A stretch of 64,000 bases of DNA from Methylacidimicrobium sp. AP8 (GCF_903064525.1 NZ_LR797830.1:868001-932000), one strand, 5' to 3'; positions 47,392-58,200 are shown, numbered from the stretch's first letter. Translations and numbers: made by a program. Notes: a model not told the origin generated them from the sequence alone.

Positions 47392-47937
47392 CTCGCTCGA
47401 TCGGGGCTTGGACCCGTAACGATCAGAGGCTGCGCGTGAAACGGAACACAAAGCAGGGACGGCCGATCCGCAGCATCTACGAAGCTCTTCTCTCGTCCGA
47501 TATCCTTTTTCGGATAAGCGGTCCCCCTTTCCTTTCGAAAAATCGGTTGGTCCTGCTCCGTCCTCACTATGGCACGACTATTGCACAGGTTCATAGCCGA
47601 AAAGCCGTCCGGCTACGCCGCGGCGGATTCGGCTGAACTCATCCAATCGGAGCTCGAAGAATTCCTGGTCCTCGTTGTATCCCCCGTGGCCGGCTCCCAC
47701 GCAGGCGAAATCGGAAAGAAACTCGATAGCCGCAATCCACTTGAGTTGCTTGAAGCCAAGCCGCCATTTCTCACAAGCTTTCTCCTACGGCTTGCAAAAC
47801 GGTCTCGGTCTGCTTCGCTCCCGCTTGGTTTTCCTCGCACTATGTCTTCCTGCAGCTCCGGTGGAAAACCTGCGCCCCGCCTCGCACCCAAGCCCATTTG
47901 CGGTGCCTCGGCTACGAAAGTTGTAAGAAATGGCGGG
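47392..47937. other. 546-base gap between merR and phosphoketolase
   Basis: No credible gene. 47392-47560 should hold the merR promoter. No clear MerR operator dyad with 19-base spacing was found. The right part is the inverted-repeat element listed next. Confidence 0.5.
47761..47937. repeat. MITE-like element with 21-22 bp inverted ends
   Basis: CCGCCATTTCTCACAAGCTTTC at 47761-47782 is matched in inverse by GAAAGTTGTAAGAAATGGCGG at 47916-47936 with one mismatch and one gap, and the enclosed about 130 bases have no coding potential. The right end, extended by CCTCGGCTAC, recurs at 23906-23937. This fits a small non-autonomous element; no parent transposase is seen. Confidence 0.5.
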
Positions 47938-50304
47938 CTAGCCGACCGCCGGGCGCGGGGCGCTCCACGTCCAATTCTGGATTTCCGGCATGTCGTCGAG
48001 ATGGCTTTTCACGTAGATGCGGTGTTCCGCCAGCTTGGCTTCGAAAAGATCGATCGCCGGCTGGGCGCGCGAGGCGAGCCGGGGGACGCGGCGGAGCGCT
48101 TCGATGGCGAGGTGGTACCGGCTTATCTCGTTGAGGACGACCATGTCGAAGGAGGTCGTCGTCGTCCCTTCCTCGACGTAGCCCCGCACGTGGAAGCGCG
48201 CCGGATTGGGCCGTCCGTGCACCAGGTCGTGGACCATCCGCCGATAGCCGTGGAAGGCGAAGATCACCTCCTTCTCCTCCGTGAAGAGGTTGACGAAATC
48301 CTGATTATCCATTCCATGGGGGTGGTAGGCGGGGGGAGAGAGGACCATCAGGTCGACGACGTTGACGACCCGCACCCGCAGCTCCGGCACGTGGGTCTGG
48401 AGCAGCCAGGCGGCGGCGACCGCTTCCAGCGTCGGGACATCGCCGGCGCATCCGAGAACAATGTCCGGATCCCCTCCATCGTTTCCGGCCCAGCTCCAGA
48501 CGGAAGCGCCGCGGGCGCAATGCACCCGGGCCTCCTCGATGGTCAACCATTGGAGCGCCGGCTGCTTCTCGGCGATGATCAGGTTGATGTAGTGCCGGCT
48601 GCGCAGGCAGTGGTCGAGTGTCGAGAGAAGGGTGTTTGCGTCGGGCGGAAGATAGATCCGGACGACGTCCCCCTTCTTGTTGATTAAGGTGTCGATGAAT
48701 CCCGGCCCTTGGTGGGTGTAGCCGTCGTACTCCTGCCGCCAGACATGGGAAGTGAGCAGGTAGTTGAGGGAAGCAATGGGATGGCGCCAAGGAATCTCTT
48801 TGTAGAGCTTAAGCCATTTCGCATGCTGGCTGGCCATCGAGTCGAGCACGGTGGCGAAGGCCTCGTAGGAGACCAGGAGCCCGTGCCTCCCGGTCCACAG
48901 GTAGCCTTCGAGCCAGCCCTCGCAGGCATGCTCGCTTAAGACCTCCATCACCCTTCCGTCCGGGGAGAGGTTGTCGTCTCCCGGCAGGACCTTGGAAACC
49001 CAGCAGCGGTCGGTCACCTCGAAGACCGCACCCAGCCGGTTCGAATCGGTCTCATCCGGGCAGAAGACCCGGAAGTTGTTGGGATTGCGCCGGAGGACGT
49101 CGCGGATATAGTTGCCCGCCACCCGCGTGGCTTCCGCATCCACCGTCCCGCGCGGCTTGATCGCCACCGCGTAGTTGGCGAAGTCGGGCAGATCGAGATC
49201 GACCAGGAGCTTTCCTCCGTTGGCGTAGGGGCTCGCGCCCATCCGGAGGTCGCCTTTCGGCGCGAGCGCCTCCAGATCGGGCCGGAGCCTTCCGTTCTCC
49301 AGGAAGAGCTCTTCGGGCTTGTAGCTCCGCAGCCAGCTTTCGAGCAGCCGGAGGTGCTCAGGGTTCTCGCGCGCGTCCATCAAGGGCGAACGGTGGGACC
49401 GGTAGGTGCCCTCAAGGGGAACGCCGTCGACCTCCTTGGGACCCGTCCAGCCGTCCGGGGTCCGCAACAGGATCAGGGGCCAGCGGGGACGCCCCTTGAC
49501 CCCGCTTTCCCGAGCCTCCTTTTGGATGGAGCGGATCTGCCCGTAGGCCTCGTCCAGCGCTTGCGCCAATTCGGGATGCACCTTGACGGGATCGGAACCG
49601 GCGACCGTGAGCACCTGGTATCCAAAGCCCGCGAAAAGCAGGCGAAGCTCCTCGTCCTCCATCCGGCCGAAGACCGTCGGACCGGAGAGCTTGCCGTCGT
49701 TGACGTGGAGGATCGGCAGCACCGCCCCGTCCCGTTTCGGGTTGAGGAAGTTGATCGACTGCCAGCTTCCGGAGAGGGGGCCGGTCTCCGCCTCGCCGTC
49801 GCTCACGACGGCGACCGCGATCAGCTCCGGATTGTCGAAGGCCGCTCCGAACGCATGGAGCAGGGAATAGCCGAGCTCTCCGCCTTCGTGAATCGACCCC
49901 GGGGTCATCGCCGATACGTGGCTCGGCACGCCTCCCGGCGAGGAAAACTGCCGGCAGAACCGGGTGAGTCCCGGCAAATCGCGGGTCATCTCGGGATAGA
50001 ATTCGGTATAGGTGCCCTCCAAGTAGACGTTGGCCAGGACGGCGGAAGCGCAGTGGCCCGGGCCGGTGAGGAAGAGGAAGCGAGCACCGGTATCCTGGAT
50101 CAGCCGATTGAGGTGGACGTAGATCAAGTTGAGGCCCGGCGCGGATCCCCAGTGGCCGCGGATCCTCGGCTTGAGATGCTCGGGGCGCAGCGGTTCCCGG
50201 AGCAGGGGATTCTCCTTGAGGTAGAATTGAGCCGCGGCCAGGTAGTTGGCGGCGCGCCAGTAGGAGTCGAGCTTTGCCAGTCTTTCGGCGGAGAGCGGGG
50301 TCAT
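47938..50304 (-). CDS. xylulose-5-phosphate/fructose-6-phosphate phosphoketolase
   Basis: 788 residues. YWRAANYLAAAQFYLKENPL, GHWGSAPGLNLIYVHLNRLI and TGPGHCASAVLANVYLEGTY are N-terminal signatures; the ThDP site has VSDGEAETGPLSGSWQ (about 168-183) and an HVNDGKLSGPT Asn; the C-terminal part has HQGPGFIDTLINKKGDVVR and GVD-like GCAGDVPTLEA. The enzyme splits xylulose-5-P or fructose-6-P with phosphate to acetyl-P. In a methanotroph it could make acetyl units from ribulose or Calvin cycle sugars. Stands as a single gene. Confidence 0.96.
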   Translation of the reverse strand: MTPLSAERLAKLDSYWRAANYLAAAQFYLKENPLLREPLRPEHLKPRIRGHWGSAPGLNLIYVHLNRLIQDTGARFLFLTGPGHCASAVLANVYLEGTYTEFYPEMTRDLPGLTRFCRQFSSPGGVPSHVSAMTPGSIHEGGELGYSLLHAFGAAFDNPELIAVAVVSDGEAETGPLSGSWQSINFLNPKRDGAVLPILHVNDGKLSGPTVFGRMEDEELRLLFAGFGYQVLTVAGSDPVKVHPELAQALDEAYGQIRSIQKEARESGVKGRPRWPLILLRTPDGWTGPKEVDGVPLEGTYRSHRSPLMDARENPEHLRLLESWLRSYKPEELFLENGRLRPDLEALAPKGDLRMGASPYANGGKLLVDLDLPDFANYAVAIKPRGTVDAEATRVAGNYIRDVLRRNPNNFRVFCPDETDSNRLGAVFEVTDRCWVSKVLPGDDNLSPDGRVMEVLSEHACEGWLEGYLWTGRHGLLVSYEAFATVLDSMASQHAKWLKLYKEIPWRHPIASLNYLLTSHVWRQEYDGYTHQGPGFIDTLINKKGDVVRIYLPPDANTLLSTLDHCLRSRHYINLIIAEKQPALQWLTIEEARVHCARGASVWSWAGNDGGDPDIVLGCAGDVPTLEAVAAAWLLQTHVPELRVRVVNVVDLMVLSPPAYHPHGMDNQDFVNLFTEEKEVIFAFHGYRRMVHDLVHGRPNPARFHVRGYVEEGTTTTSFDMVVLNEISRYHLAIEALRRVPRLASRAQPAIDLFEAKLAEHRIYVKSHLDDMPEIQNWTWSAPRPAVG

Positions 50305-50394
50305 GATCGGGCCAAACCTCCCAATAGAGTGTTACGGTGGATTACGCCGGTCCCGGCGTGACGCCAGCATGGCAAAACGGCCGGCCCGATGGCA

Positions 50395-50421
50395 AGCCCG
50401 CCTCCAGTGCGGCGGCGGGCG
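50395..50421. repeat. GC-rich direct repeat downstream of topB (second copy at 50530-50556)
   Basis: GCCCGCCTCCAGTGCGGCGG followed by CGGGCGC occurs here, just after the topB stop, and again about 135 bases away inside the topB C-terminal coding region (Ala-rich residues). Each copy can fold into GCCCGCC/GGCGGGC. The one here may act as the topB terminator stem. Confidence 0.45.
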
Positions 50422-50423
50422 CG

Positions 50424-52997
50424 CTACTTTTTGTCGTTCTTCCCGGACGCCCGGCGGGAGGGCTTCTTCTCCGGGGTCTTCTTGGCACGGGCGGGCGCTC
50501 GCTTGTTGCTGCCGGCCGAAGCGGGGGAGCCCGCCTCCAGTGCGGCGGCGGGCGCCCGCTTTGCGAACGTGAAGCCGATCTTTCCCCCGTCCTTGAGCTC
50601 CAGGAAAGCCGAGAAGCGGCGCTTGGTCTTCCGGGAGAGAAAGCCCGAGAGCAGTCCGGTCTTCCGGTCGCGCAGCAGCTGGGCGATCTCGGCGCGGGAA
50701 ATCGGCCGACCGAGGATCTGCTTTCCGATCCGGAACGAGCAGCTCGGACTTTCCTTGAGGGCGTGCTCGCAGGCGTAGGCGGCGGCGGTCTCGACCACGC
50801 CGCCGCCGTCGACCGGACAGGAGCCGAGGGGTTCCGGATCGATGATCCGCGGGGGATCTTCCTCGGAGCCCTCTTCGGCGAAGACGAAGGCGACCTTGCC
50901 GTCGGGGCCGAGCTTGAGCCGAGCCGAAAAAGGCCGGCCCGAGCGGCTGCGAAAGCCCGAGAGGGGGCCGATCTCTCCCTCTCTCAGGAGCACGGCCACC
51001 TCCTCCCGGGAAAGAGGCCGGCCGGCCAGAAACTTCGGAATCCGGAAGCCTTCGGCCGAACGGTAGTCATAGAGAGTCTCCACGAGAGGGGAGCCGTCCG
51101 GAGCCTGGACCTCCATCGGCTTGACGTAGGCGTCGGCCGAGCCGAAGCGGCGTGCCTGGTCGACGATCTGGCGGGTCAGCCGGCGGATCTCTTCCATGAA
51201 GCGAGGCCGGGTGAAGGATCCCCGCTCGATCTGCTGGAGCTTCCATTCCCAGTCGCCCGTCATCTCCGGGGAGGAGAGCACGGGGATTCCCGCGGCCTGC
51301 AGCAGGTCGAAGAGCGCAAAGGCCTTCGGCGTGGCCAGAAGCTCCCGCCCCTCGCGGCGAAGGTACTCTTCCTCAACGAGGCCGTCGATGATGGCCGCCC
51401 GGGTGGCGGGCGTGCCGAGCCCCTTCTTGGCCATCGCCTCCCGGAGCTGCTCCTCTTCCACGAGCTTTCCGGCATTCTCCATGGCCGAGAGGAGGGTCGC
51501 TTCGGTGAAGTGAGGCGGCGGCTTGGTCGAGAGCGTGACGACTTCGACGGCTTCCGCGCGTGCGCTCGCCCCGGGAGGAAGGGGGGCGAGGTTCGCGTCT
51601 GGCTCCGCTCCCATCTCCTCCGCCGCCTCTCTCCCGTAGACGGAAAGCCAACCGGGATCGCGGAGGATCTTCCCTTCGGTCCGGAAGCTCTCTCCTTCGA
51701 CCACCGTGATCCGGGTGAGCGATTCGAAGCGGGCCTGGGGATAGAACACGGCCAGGAAGCGCTTGCAGACCAGGTCGTAGATCCGCCGCTCGGCCGGATC
51801 CAGGCCGCCGGGCAGGGTGCCCGTCGGGATGATCGCGAAGTGATCGGAGACCTTGGCGTTATCGAAGATCCGCCTGTTGGGACGGATCCAGCCGTTCTCG
51901 AGAATCGCCCGGGCCGCGCCACCCCAAAGCCCTACGAGCTTTTCGATTACGCCGCGGACGGTCGCCGGGAAGTCTTCGGGAAGGTGGCGGGAATCGGTTC
52001 TCGGATAGGTGAGGACTTTGTGGACTTCGTAGAGGGCCTGAGCGATCTGCAGGGTCCGCTTGGCGCTGAAGCCGAAGCGTCCGTTCGCTTCCCGCTGGAG
52101 GGAGGTCAGGTCGAAGAGGGGCGGAGGAGATTGCAGGACGGCCTTCCGCTCCTCGCTGACGGAGCCGCTTTTCCCGAGGCACTTCTCCCGGATCGCCCGG
52201 GCCCGCGCCTCATCCCAGATTCGCTCGGGCCTCTCTTCCGAGGAGTCGCCTCGCCGGCCGGAGGCGGAGATCCCGGGATCGAACCAGCGGCCGGTGTAGG
52301 AGTGGGCGTCCGCCTGGAAGGTAGCGTGCAGCTCCCAGTAGTTGCGGGGGCGGAAATCCTGGATCTCCCGGTCCCGCTGGACGACGATCGCCAGCGTCGG
52401 CGTCTGCACCCGGCCGACCGGGGTAAGGACGAAGCCGCCCGGCCTCGAGTGGATGCCGGTCAGCGCTCGGGTTGCGTTGATCCCGATCAGCCAGTCGCTT
52501 TCGGAGCGGCAGAGGGCCGCCTGGGCCAGAGGCTCCATCTCCTCTTGGGGACGAAGGCGGCTCAGGGCTTGACGGATCGCCTCCGGCGTCATCGATTGGA
52601 GCCAGAGACGGTCTACCGGCTTCCGGACGCGGGCGTACTCGATCAAGTAGCGGAAGATGAGCTCGCCCTCCCTCCCCGCGTCGCAGGCGTTGATAATCCG
52701 CTCGACATCGCTGCGCCGGAGCAGCTGGAGAAGCAGATCGAGCCGCCGCTTGGTCTGGGGGATCGGGCGCAGCCGGAAGGAAGAAGGGAGGATCGGGAGA
52801 TGCTCGAGCGACCACTCCTTGTGCTTCTCGTCCATCTCGCCCGGCCTGCAGAGCTCGACCAGATGGCCGATCGCCGAGGAGATGACATAGCGGTCGTTCT
52901 CGTAGACGTCCTGGCGTCCCTGGGAAAATCCGCCGATGGCCGAGGCGAGATCGGCGGCCACGCTCGGCTTTTCGGCAATGATCAGGGTCTTAGCCAT
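50424..52997 (-). CDS. topB: DNA topoisomerase III (type IA)
   Basis: 857 residues from ATG 52997. Toprim domain: KTLIIAEKPSVAADLASAIG and INACDAGREGELIFRYLIEY; active-site region with TYPRTDSRHLP holding the catalytic Tyr; GLGTPATRAAIIDGLVEEEY is the type IA central motif. The C-terminal third has two to three repeats of a Gly/Lys domain (RPLSREEVAVLLREG, SGFRSRSGRPFSARLKL and RPISRAEIAQLLRDRK, SGFLSRKTKRRFSAFLEL), then an Ala/Lys basic tail. Last gene of the lptB-topB run. Confidence 0.94.
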   Translation of the reverse strand: MAKTLIIAEKPSVAADLASAIGGFSQGRQDVYENDRYVISSAIGHLVELCRPGEMDEKHKEWSLEHLPILPSSFRLRPIPQTKRRLDLLLQLLRRSDVERIINACDAGREGELIFRYLIEYARVRKPVDRLWLQSMTPEAIRQALSRLRPQEEMEPLAQAALCRSESDWLIGINATRALTGIHSRPGGFVLTPVGRVQTPTLAIVVQRDREIQDFRPRNYWELHATFQADAHSYTGRWFDPGISASGRRGDSSEERPERIWDEARARAIREKCLGKSGSVSEERKAVLQSPPPLFDLTSLQREANGRFGFSAKRTLQIAQALYEVHKVLTYPRTDSRHLPEDFPATVRGVIEKLVGLWGGAARAILENGWIRPNRRIFDNAKVSDHFAIIPTGTLPGGLDPAERRIYDLVCKRFLAVFYPQARFESLTRITVVEGESFRTEGKILRDPGWLSVYGREAAEEMGAEPDANLAPLPPGASARAEAVEVVTLSTKPPPHFTEATLLSAMENAGKLVEEEQLREAMAKKGLGTPATRAAIIDGLVEEEYLRREGRELLATPKAFALFDLLQAAGIPVLSSPEMTGDWEWKLQQIERGSFTRPRFMEEIRRLTRQIVDQARRFGSADAYVKPMEVQAPDGSPLVETLYDYRSAEGFRIPKFLAGRPLSREEVAVLLREGEIGPLSGFRSRSGRPFSARLKLGPDGKVAFVFAEEGSEEDPPRIIDPEPLGSCPVDGGGVVETAAAYACEHALKESPSCSFRIGKQILGRPISRAEIAQLLRDRKTGLLSGFLSRKTKRRFSAFLELKDGGKIGFTFAKRAPAAALEAGSPASAGSNKRAPARAKKTPEKKPSRRASGKNDKK

Positions 52998-53047
52998 ACG
53001 TTCCCGAGTGAAGGGCCCGAGATGCTTTTTAGCCGCCGCCCGCATCG

Positions 53048-54136
53048 CTAAGCGACGCGCACGAAGACGTTGCCCGGAAGACGACGGACGAGCCGCTTCA
53101 ACTCGAGTCGGAGCAACGTAGAAGAGACGGTGGGCGATGGCAAACCCGTTCTCGCGACGATCGCATCGAAAGGGCTTTCCTCCAGGCCGAGAGCGGTAAA
53201 GACCGCGCGCTCTTCCTCGGACAGAGAGGAGGGGAGCGGCCGCTCCCCGGTCGCAGGGACCGAAGGGAGCCAGAGCGCCAGCTCCGATGCGATGTCCCCG
53301 GCGTCCATCACGAGCTTGGCTCCTTGCTGGATGAGCCGGTTGGAGCCGGCGGCCAGGGGGTTGTCGATCCGTCCCGGAACGGCGAAAACCTGGCGCCCCT
53401 GCTCGAGGGCGCACTGTGCGGTCAAAAGAGCGCCGCTGGCGCTCGGCGCTTCGACCACGAGCACCCCGGACGAGAGGCCGCTGAGGATCCGGTTGCGCTG
53501 CGGGAAGGTGTGGCGCGCGGGGGCGGTCCCGAGCGGGAGCTCGCTCAAAAGGCAACCGGACTGCTCGATCCGCCGGGCCAGCGCCTCGTTTTCCGGCGGG
53601 TAGAGGCGATCGATCCCGGAGCCGAGGACGGCCCAGGTCGTCCCCTGAGCGGCCAAGGCCCCCATGTGGGCGGCGGTGTCGATGCCGCGCGCCAGACCGG
53701 AAATCACCGGAATGCCGGAGTAGGCGAGCTGGTAGGAGAGCCGGCGGGCCGCTTCGATCCCGTAGACGCTCGTGCGGCGCGATCCTACGACGGCCACCCC
53801 GCGCAGCCAGCGCTCGGGCCGCTTGCCGCGCAGATAGAGCAGGAGGGGCGGATCGGGGATCTCGGCGAGCGCCTCGGGATAGCCGGGCTCTCCGAGGAAG
53901 AGGAGCGCAATCCCCTGGTCCCGGCACCGGGCGGCCTCCTTTTGCGCCCTGGCGGGATCGGCGCGGACGATTTCCGCGGCGAGCTTGGGTCCGATCCCCG
54001 GCAGGCGAGCCAGTTCGGCTTCTTTGGCGGTGAAGACGGCTTCGGTGGAGCCGAAGGCTTGGGTGAGGCGGCGCGCCCGGGCCGGCCCGATTCCCGGTAG
54101 GAGGTGAAGGAGAAGCGCCGCTTCGCGATGGGTCAT
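53048..54136 (-). CDS. dprA: DNA processing protein DprA
   Basis: 362 residues. Helix-hairpin-helix at the start (LLHLLPGIGPARARRL, LARLPGIGPKLAAEIV), Rossmann-like domain with AVVGSRRTSVYGIEAARRL, SGLARGIDTAAHMGAL, WAVLGSGIDRLYPPEN, FPQRNRILSGLSSGVLVVEA and GSNRLIQQGA. C-terminal winged-helix domain present. Loads RecA on incoming DNA in natural transformation. Overlaps the aroB stop (ATGA). Confidence 0.95.
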   Translation of the reverse strand: MTHREAALLLHLLPGIGPARARRLTQAFGSTEAVFTAKEAELARLPGIGPKLAAEIVRADPARAQKEAARCRDQGIALLFLGEPGYPEALAEIPDPPLLLYLRGKRPERWLRGVAVVGSRRTSVYGIEAARRLSYQLAYSGIPVISGLARGIDTAAHMGALAAQGTTWAVLGSGIDRLYPPENEALARRIEQSGCLLSELPLGTAPARHTFPQRNRILSGLSSGVLVVEAPSASGALLTAQCALEQGRQVFAVPGRIDNPLAAGSNRLIQQGAKLVMDAGDIASELALWLPSVPATGERPLPSSLSEEERAVFTALGLEESPFDAIVARTGLPSPTVSSTLLRLELKRLVRRLPGNVFVRVA

Positions 54137-55212
54137 TCCGGCGGATCGAGGATGAGGCCGAGCGCCCGCTCGACTTCCTCCTCGGGGACTCGGCAAACGA
54201 GCGGATCGCCCAGTGCGCGAAGCAGCACCCAGTGATTGATCCCCCGCTCCCGCTTCTTGTCGGCCTGGAGCGCCTCCCGAATCCGGACCCGGGAGACGCC
54301 CGGCAGAATCCGGGGAAGGCCGTGGCGGAGGAGCAAGCGGTCGAGGAGAGCCCCAGCCGATTCCGGAAGCCCGCAGATCCGCTGGGAGAGGCGGACCGCC
54401 ACCCGCATGCCGAGCGCGACCGCTTCCCCATGGACGAGCGTCTCGTAGGCCAGGGCGGCTTCGAGGGCGTGGCCGGCCGTATGGCCGAAGTTGAGGATCG
54501 CGCGCCGCCCGCGGGTCTCCCGTTCATCCTCACGGATGACCGCCGCCTTAATTTCCGCCGAGCGTCCGACGAGCTCCTGCCAATCGAGCGGGCTCTCCTC
54601 CAGGCGCGCAAGGAGGGAGGGATCGACGATCATGCCGTATTTGATCACCTCGGCCAGGCCCGCACGGATCTCCCGCTCCGGCAGGGTCGCGAGCGTCCGC
54701 AGATCGGCGAAGACCTCCCAAGGCTGGTAGAAGGTTCCCACCAGGTTCTTTCCTTGCGGAAGGTTGACGCCGGTCTTCCCTCCGATCGCGCTGTCCACCA
54801 TGGAGAGAACGGTCGTCGGCAGATGGAAGAGCGCGATCCCCCGGAGGAAGATCGAAGCCGCCAAGCCTGCGAGATCGCCGACCACCCCTCCACCCAAGGC
54901 GAGCACGGCTCCCTGTCGGTCGATCCGGTGCTCGGCCATCGCTTCCAGGAGCCGGCCGAGCTGTTCCAGGCTTTTCGAGCTTTCTCCGGATGGAACCCAG
55001 AGGACCACCGGATCGAAGCCCGCCTCCGAGAGCGAAGCCAGAACCGCTTCCGCATAGAAGGAGAGACGGGCGTCGGCGACGAGCGCGACGCGCGCGCTAA
55101 AGTCGTAGTCGGAGGAGAGCCGCTGCCCGATCGTCTCCAAAAGGCCGTTGCCGATCCGGACCGGATAGGAGCGGCTGGCGGCCGAGACGGTGAGAGAGCG
55201 GATGGGATTCAT
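54133..55212 (-). CDS. aroB: 3-dehydroquinate synthase
   Basis: 359 residues from ATG 55212, which overlaps the dnaE stop. VLALGGGVVGDLAGLAASIF is the NAD-binding motif, then FHLPTTVLSMVDSAIGGKTG with the conserved Lys, NLVGTFYQPWEVFADL, GLAEVIKYGMI and the zinc ligands in FGHTAGHALEA and LVHGEAVALGM. Second step of the shikimate pathway. Confidence 0.96.
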   Translation of the reverse strand: MNPIRSLTVSAASRSYPVRIGNGLLETIGQRLSSDYDFSARVALVADARLSFYAEAVLASLSEAGFDPVVLWVPSGESSKSLEQLGRLLEAMAEHRIDRQGAVLALGGGVVGDLAGLAASIFLRGIALFHLPTTVLSMVDSAIGGKTGVNLPQGKNLVGTFYQPWEVFADLRTLATLPEREIRAGLAEVIKYGMIVDPSLLARLEESPLDWQELVGRSAEIKAAVIREDERETRGRRAILNFGHTAGHALEAALAYETLVHGEAVALGMRVAVRLSQRICGLPESAGALLDRLLLRHGLPRILPGVSRVRIREALQADKKRERGINHWVLLRALGDPLVCRVPEEEVERALGLILDPPE

Positions 55213-58200
55213 GCGGGAGAAGGGAGAGAAGAGGGAGAGAGGGAGCGAGAAGAGGTGCGCGGCTGCTCTTCTCTGTTTCTTCGGCGGGACCCGACGCGCG
55301 TCGGAATCCGGCCGGAGACGAGAAGCTCGACCGCTTCCGGGCCCAGCGCCTGCTCGAGGGCGGAGAGGAGCGGCGCGGTCACCTCGACGAAGAACTTTCG
55401 GGACGGCTCGATCTCGACGAAGGCTCCGTCGGCTCGCCGGCAGCGGAGGCGCACGGCGACCTTTCCCGGCCGGCTTCGGAGGATGGCGGCGAGCCCTTGC
55501 CACCGCTCCGCCGACCACCGGTCCAAGGAAATGTGGAGAAGAACGGCCTCCACCAGACGCTCCCGGGCCTCCGGCAGCGAGAGAAGCTCGGTGGCCCGCA
55601 CGCTGACCCCGTTGTCCCGCCGGGAGACCGTGCCGGCCAGGATCGCGATCTCGCCCGGTTCCCACCCTTTGGAAAGGGAGGTGTAGAGGTCGGGAAAGAC
55701 GATCGCTTCGACCGAACCGGTCGCATCTTCGATCTGGAGACGGGCGAAGGGACGCTTGTCGCGGCTCGAGACCCGCACCTCGACCCGCGTCAGAATCCCG
55801 GCCAGCCGAACGGGGGTGGCGTCGGCCAGGGCTGGGAGCGCGCTGATTTCGGTCGCGCGGAACGGCCGGAGCTGGCTCTGGTATTCCTCGACCGGATGGC
55901 CGGAAAGATAGACGCCCAGAAGTTCTTTCTCGAAGCGGAGCTTCTGGGAGGCAGGAAACTCGGGAAGATCCGCCTCCTTTTTCGGGGGCGCCGGAACGGA
56001 CACGAGGTCGAAGAGCGAGCCCTGCCCTTCGGCCCGCTCCCGGGCGGCCGCCGCCGCCGAGGCGAGGGCCAGATCGATTTCGGAGCAGAGCTGGGCACGC
56101 GAGCGGCCGAAGCCGTCGCAGGCTCCCGCCTGGATCAGGCTTTCCAGGACCTTGTGATTCAGTGTCCTGCCCGTCACGCGCAGGCAGAGATCGGCCAAGG
56201 ACGAAAAGCTCTTCTGCTTCCGAGCCGCAACGAGGCTCTCCGCCACTCCGACGCCGACGTTCTTGATCGCCGCCAGGCCCCATCGGATGCCGCCGCCTTC
56301 GACCGTGAAGCGGGCTTCGCTGCGGTTGACGTCCGGGCCGAAGATGGGGATACCCAGCCGACCCGCTTCGGCGACCAGGGAGGCGATCTTGTCGGTGTCT
56401 CCCATTTCGTTGGACAGCAGGGCGCTAAGAAAATAGACCGGATAATGGGCTTTCAGGTAAGCGGTTTGGTAGGCGAGGAGCCCGTAGCAGGCGCTATGGG
56501 CCTTGTTGAAGCCGTAGCCCGCGAACTTTTCAAGCGTGTCGAAGATCCTTCCGGCCTGCTCCTCGGGAATGCCGTTCTTCTCCCGGCAGCCGCGGACGAA
56601 GAGATCCCGGTGCAGGCGCATCTCTTCGGGTTTCTTCTTCCCCATGGCCCGCCGCAGGAGATCGGCTTCTCCTAAGGAGTACCCGGCAAGCACGCTGGCC
56701 GCCTGCATGACCTGCTCCTGGTAGATCATCACCCCGTAGGTATCCTTGAGGATCGGCTCGAGGAGGGGGTGCGCATACTCGATGGGGATCTTGCCGAGCT
56801 TCCGGTCGGCGTAGGCCGGAATGTTCTCCATCGGCCCCGGGCGGTACAGGGCCACCAGCGCGATCACGTCCTCGATGTTGCGCGGCTTGAGCCGGCGGCA
56901 GAGATCGAGCATTCCCGGAGATTCGAGCTGGAAGATCCCCACGGTCTTCCCGGCGGAAAGCAGTTCGTAGGTGGGAGCGTCGTCGAGCGGGATCGAGCCG
57001 GGCTCCAGAGAGAGACCGGTGTGCTCGCGGATCGCTGCGAGCGCATCGGCGATCACCGTGAGCGTCTTGAGGCCGAGAAAGTCCATCTTCAGAAGGCCGA
57101 TCTCGGCCAGCGGCTCCATCGACCACTGGGTGACCGTTTCGCCCTGCTCCCCCCGGGCGAGCGGGACGAACTCGACCAGGTCGCCGGGGGCGATGACCAC
57201 CCCGGCGGCATGCACGCCCGGCTGGCGCGTCAAGCCCTCCAGGCATCCCGCCAGCCGCAATACCTCCCGGGCGTCCGCGTCATGCTCGTTCTCGAAGCGA
57301 AGGTCGGCGCTCTCCCGCAACGCCCGCTCCAAGGTCATCGCGGGATCGGCCGGAATCATCTTGGCCAAGCGGTCGGCCTGCCCGTAGGAGAGGCCGAGAA
57401 CGCGGGCGACGTCGCGCACGGCCATCTTCGCGCCGAGCGTGCCGAAGGTGATGATCTGGGCTACCGACCCTGTGCCGTACTTCTTCCGCACGTATTCGAT
57501 CACCTCCGGGCGCCGGTTGTAGCAGAAGTCGATGTCGATATCGGGCGGAGAGATCCGTTCCGGATTGAGAAACCGCTCGAAGACAAGCCCATAGCGAATC
57601 GGGTCGATGTCGGTGATCCCGAGCGCGTAGGCGACGAGGCTGCCGGCGGCGCTTCCGCGGCCCGGTCCGACGGGGATCCCCCGCCTCTTGGCGTAATCGA
57701 TGAAGTCCCAAACGATGAGAAAGTAGCTGACGAATCCGGTCTTCTCGATCACTCCCAGCTCGTAGTCGAGCCGCCGCCGCAGCTCCTCGCTCGGGTTCCC
57801 GTAGCGAGCCGCCAGGCCCTTCTCGCAGAGCTCCCGCAGGAACTCGGCCTCGCTCCGGCCGGCGGGCGGGGTGAAGGAGGGGTACCGGTTGCCTCCGAGG
57901 GCGATCTCCAGACGGCAGCTTTCGGCGATCCGGACCGTGTTGGCCAAGGCTTCGGGGTGGTCGGGGAAGAGCGAGGCCATCTCCTCGGCCGACTTGAAGT
58001 AGAACTCGGCGGCGCCGTACCGCTTGCGATCGCTGTCGGTCAGGCGGGCGCCGGTCCCGATGCAGAGGAGGGCGTCGTGGGCGGCGGCGTCCTCCTTACG
58101 GAGGTAGTGGACGTCGTTGGTGGCGACGAGAGGATGGCCCGTCTCGCGGGAGAGCTGTGCGAGCCCTGCCCGGACGATATCCTCCCCGGGAAGCCCGTGG

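Noticed and set aside
47569-48687. 372-codon plus-strand frame near phosphoketolase
   Set aside because: Mostly antisense to the phosphoketolase gene; its first third is the inverted-repeat element.
50424-54611. topB frame staying open for about 1400 codons
   Set aside because: The part above 52997 overlaps dprA and aroB in another frame and is Arg/Ser/Pro-rich; topoisomerase homology starts exactly at ATG 52997.
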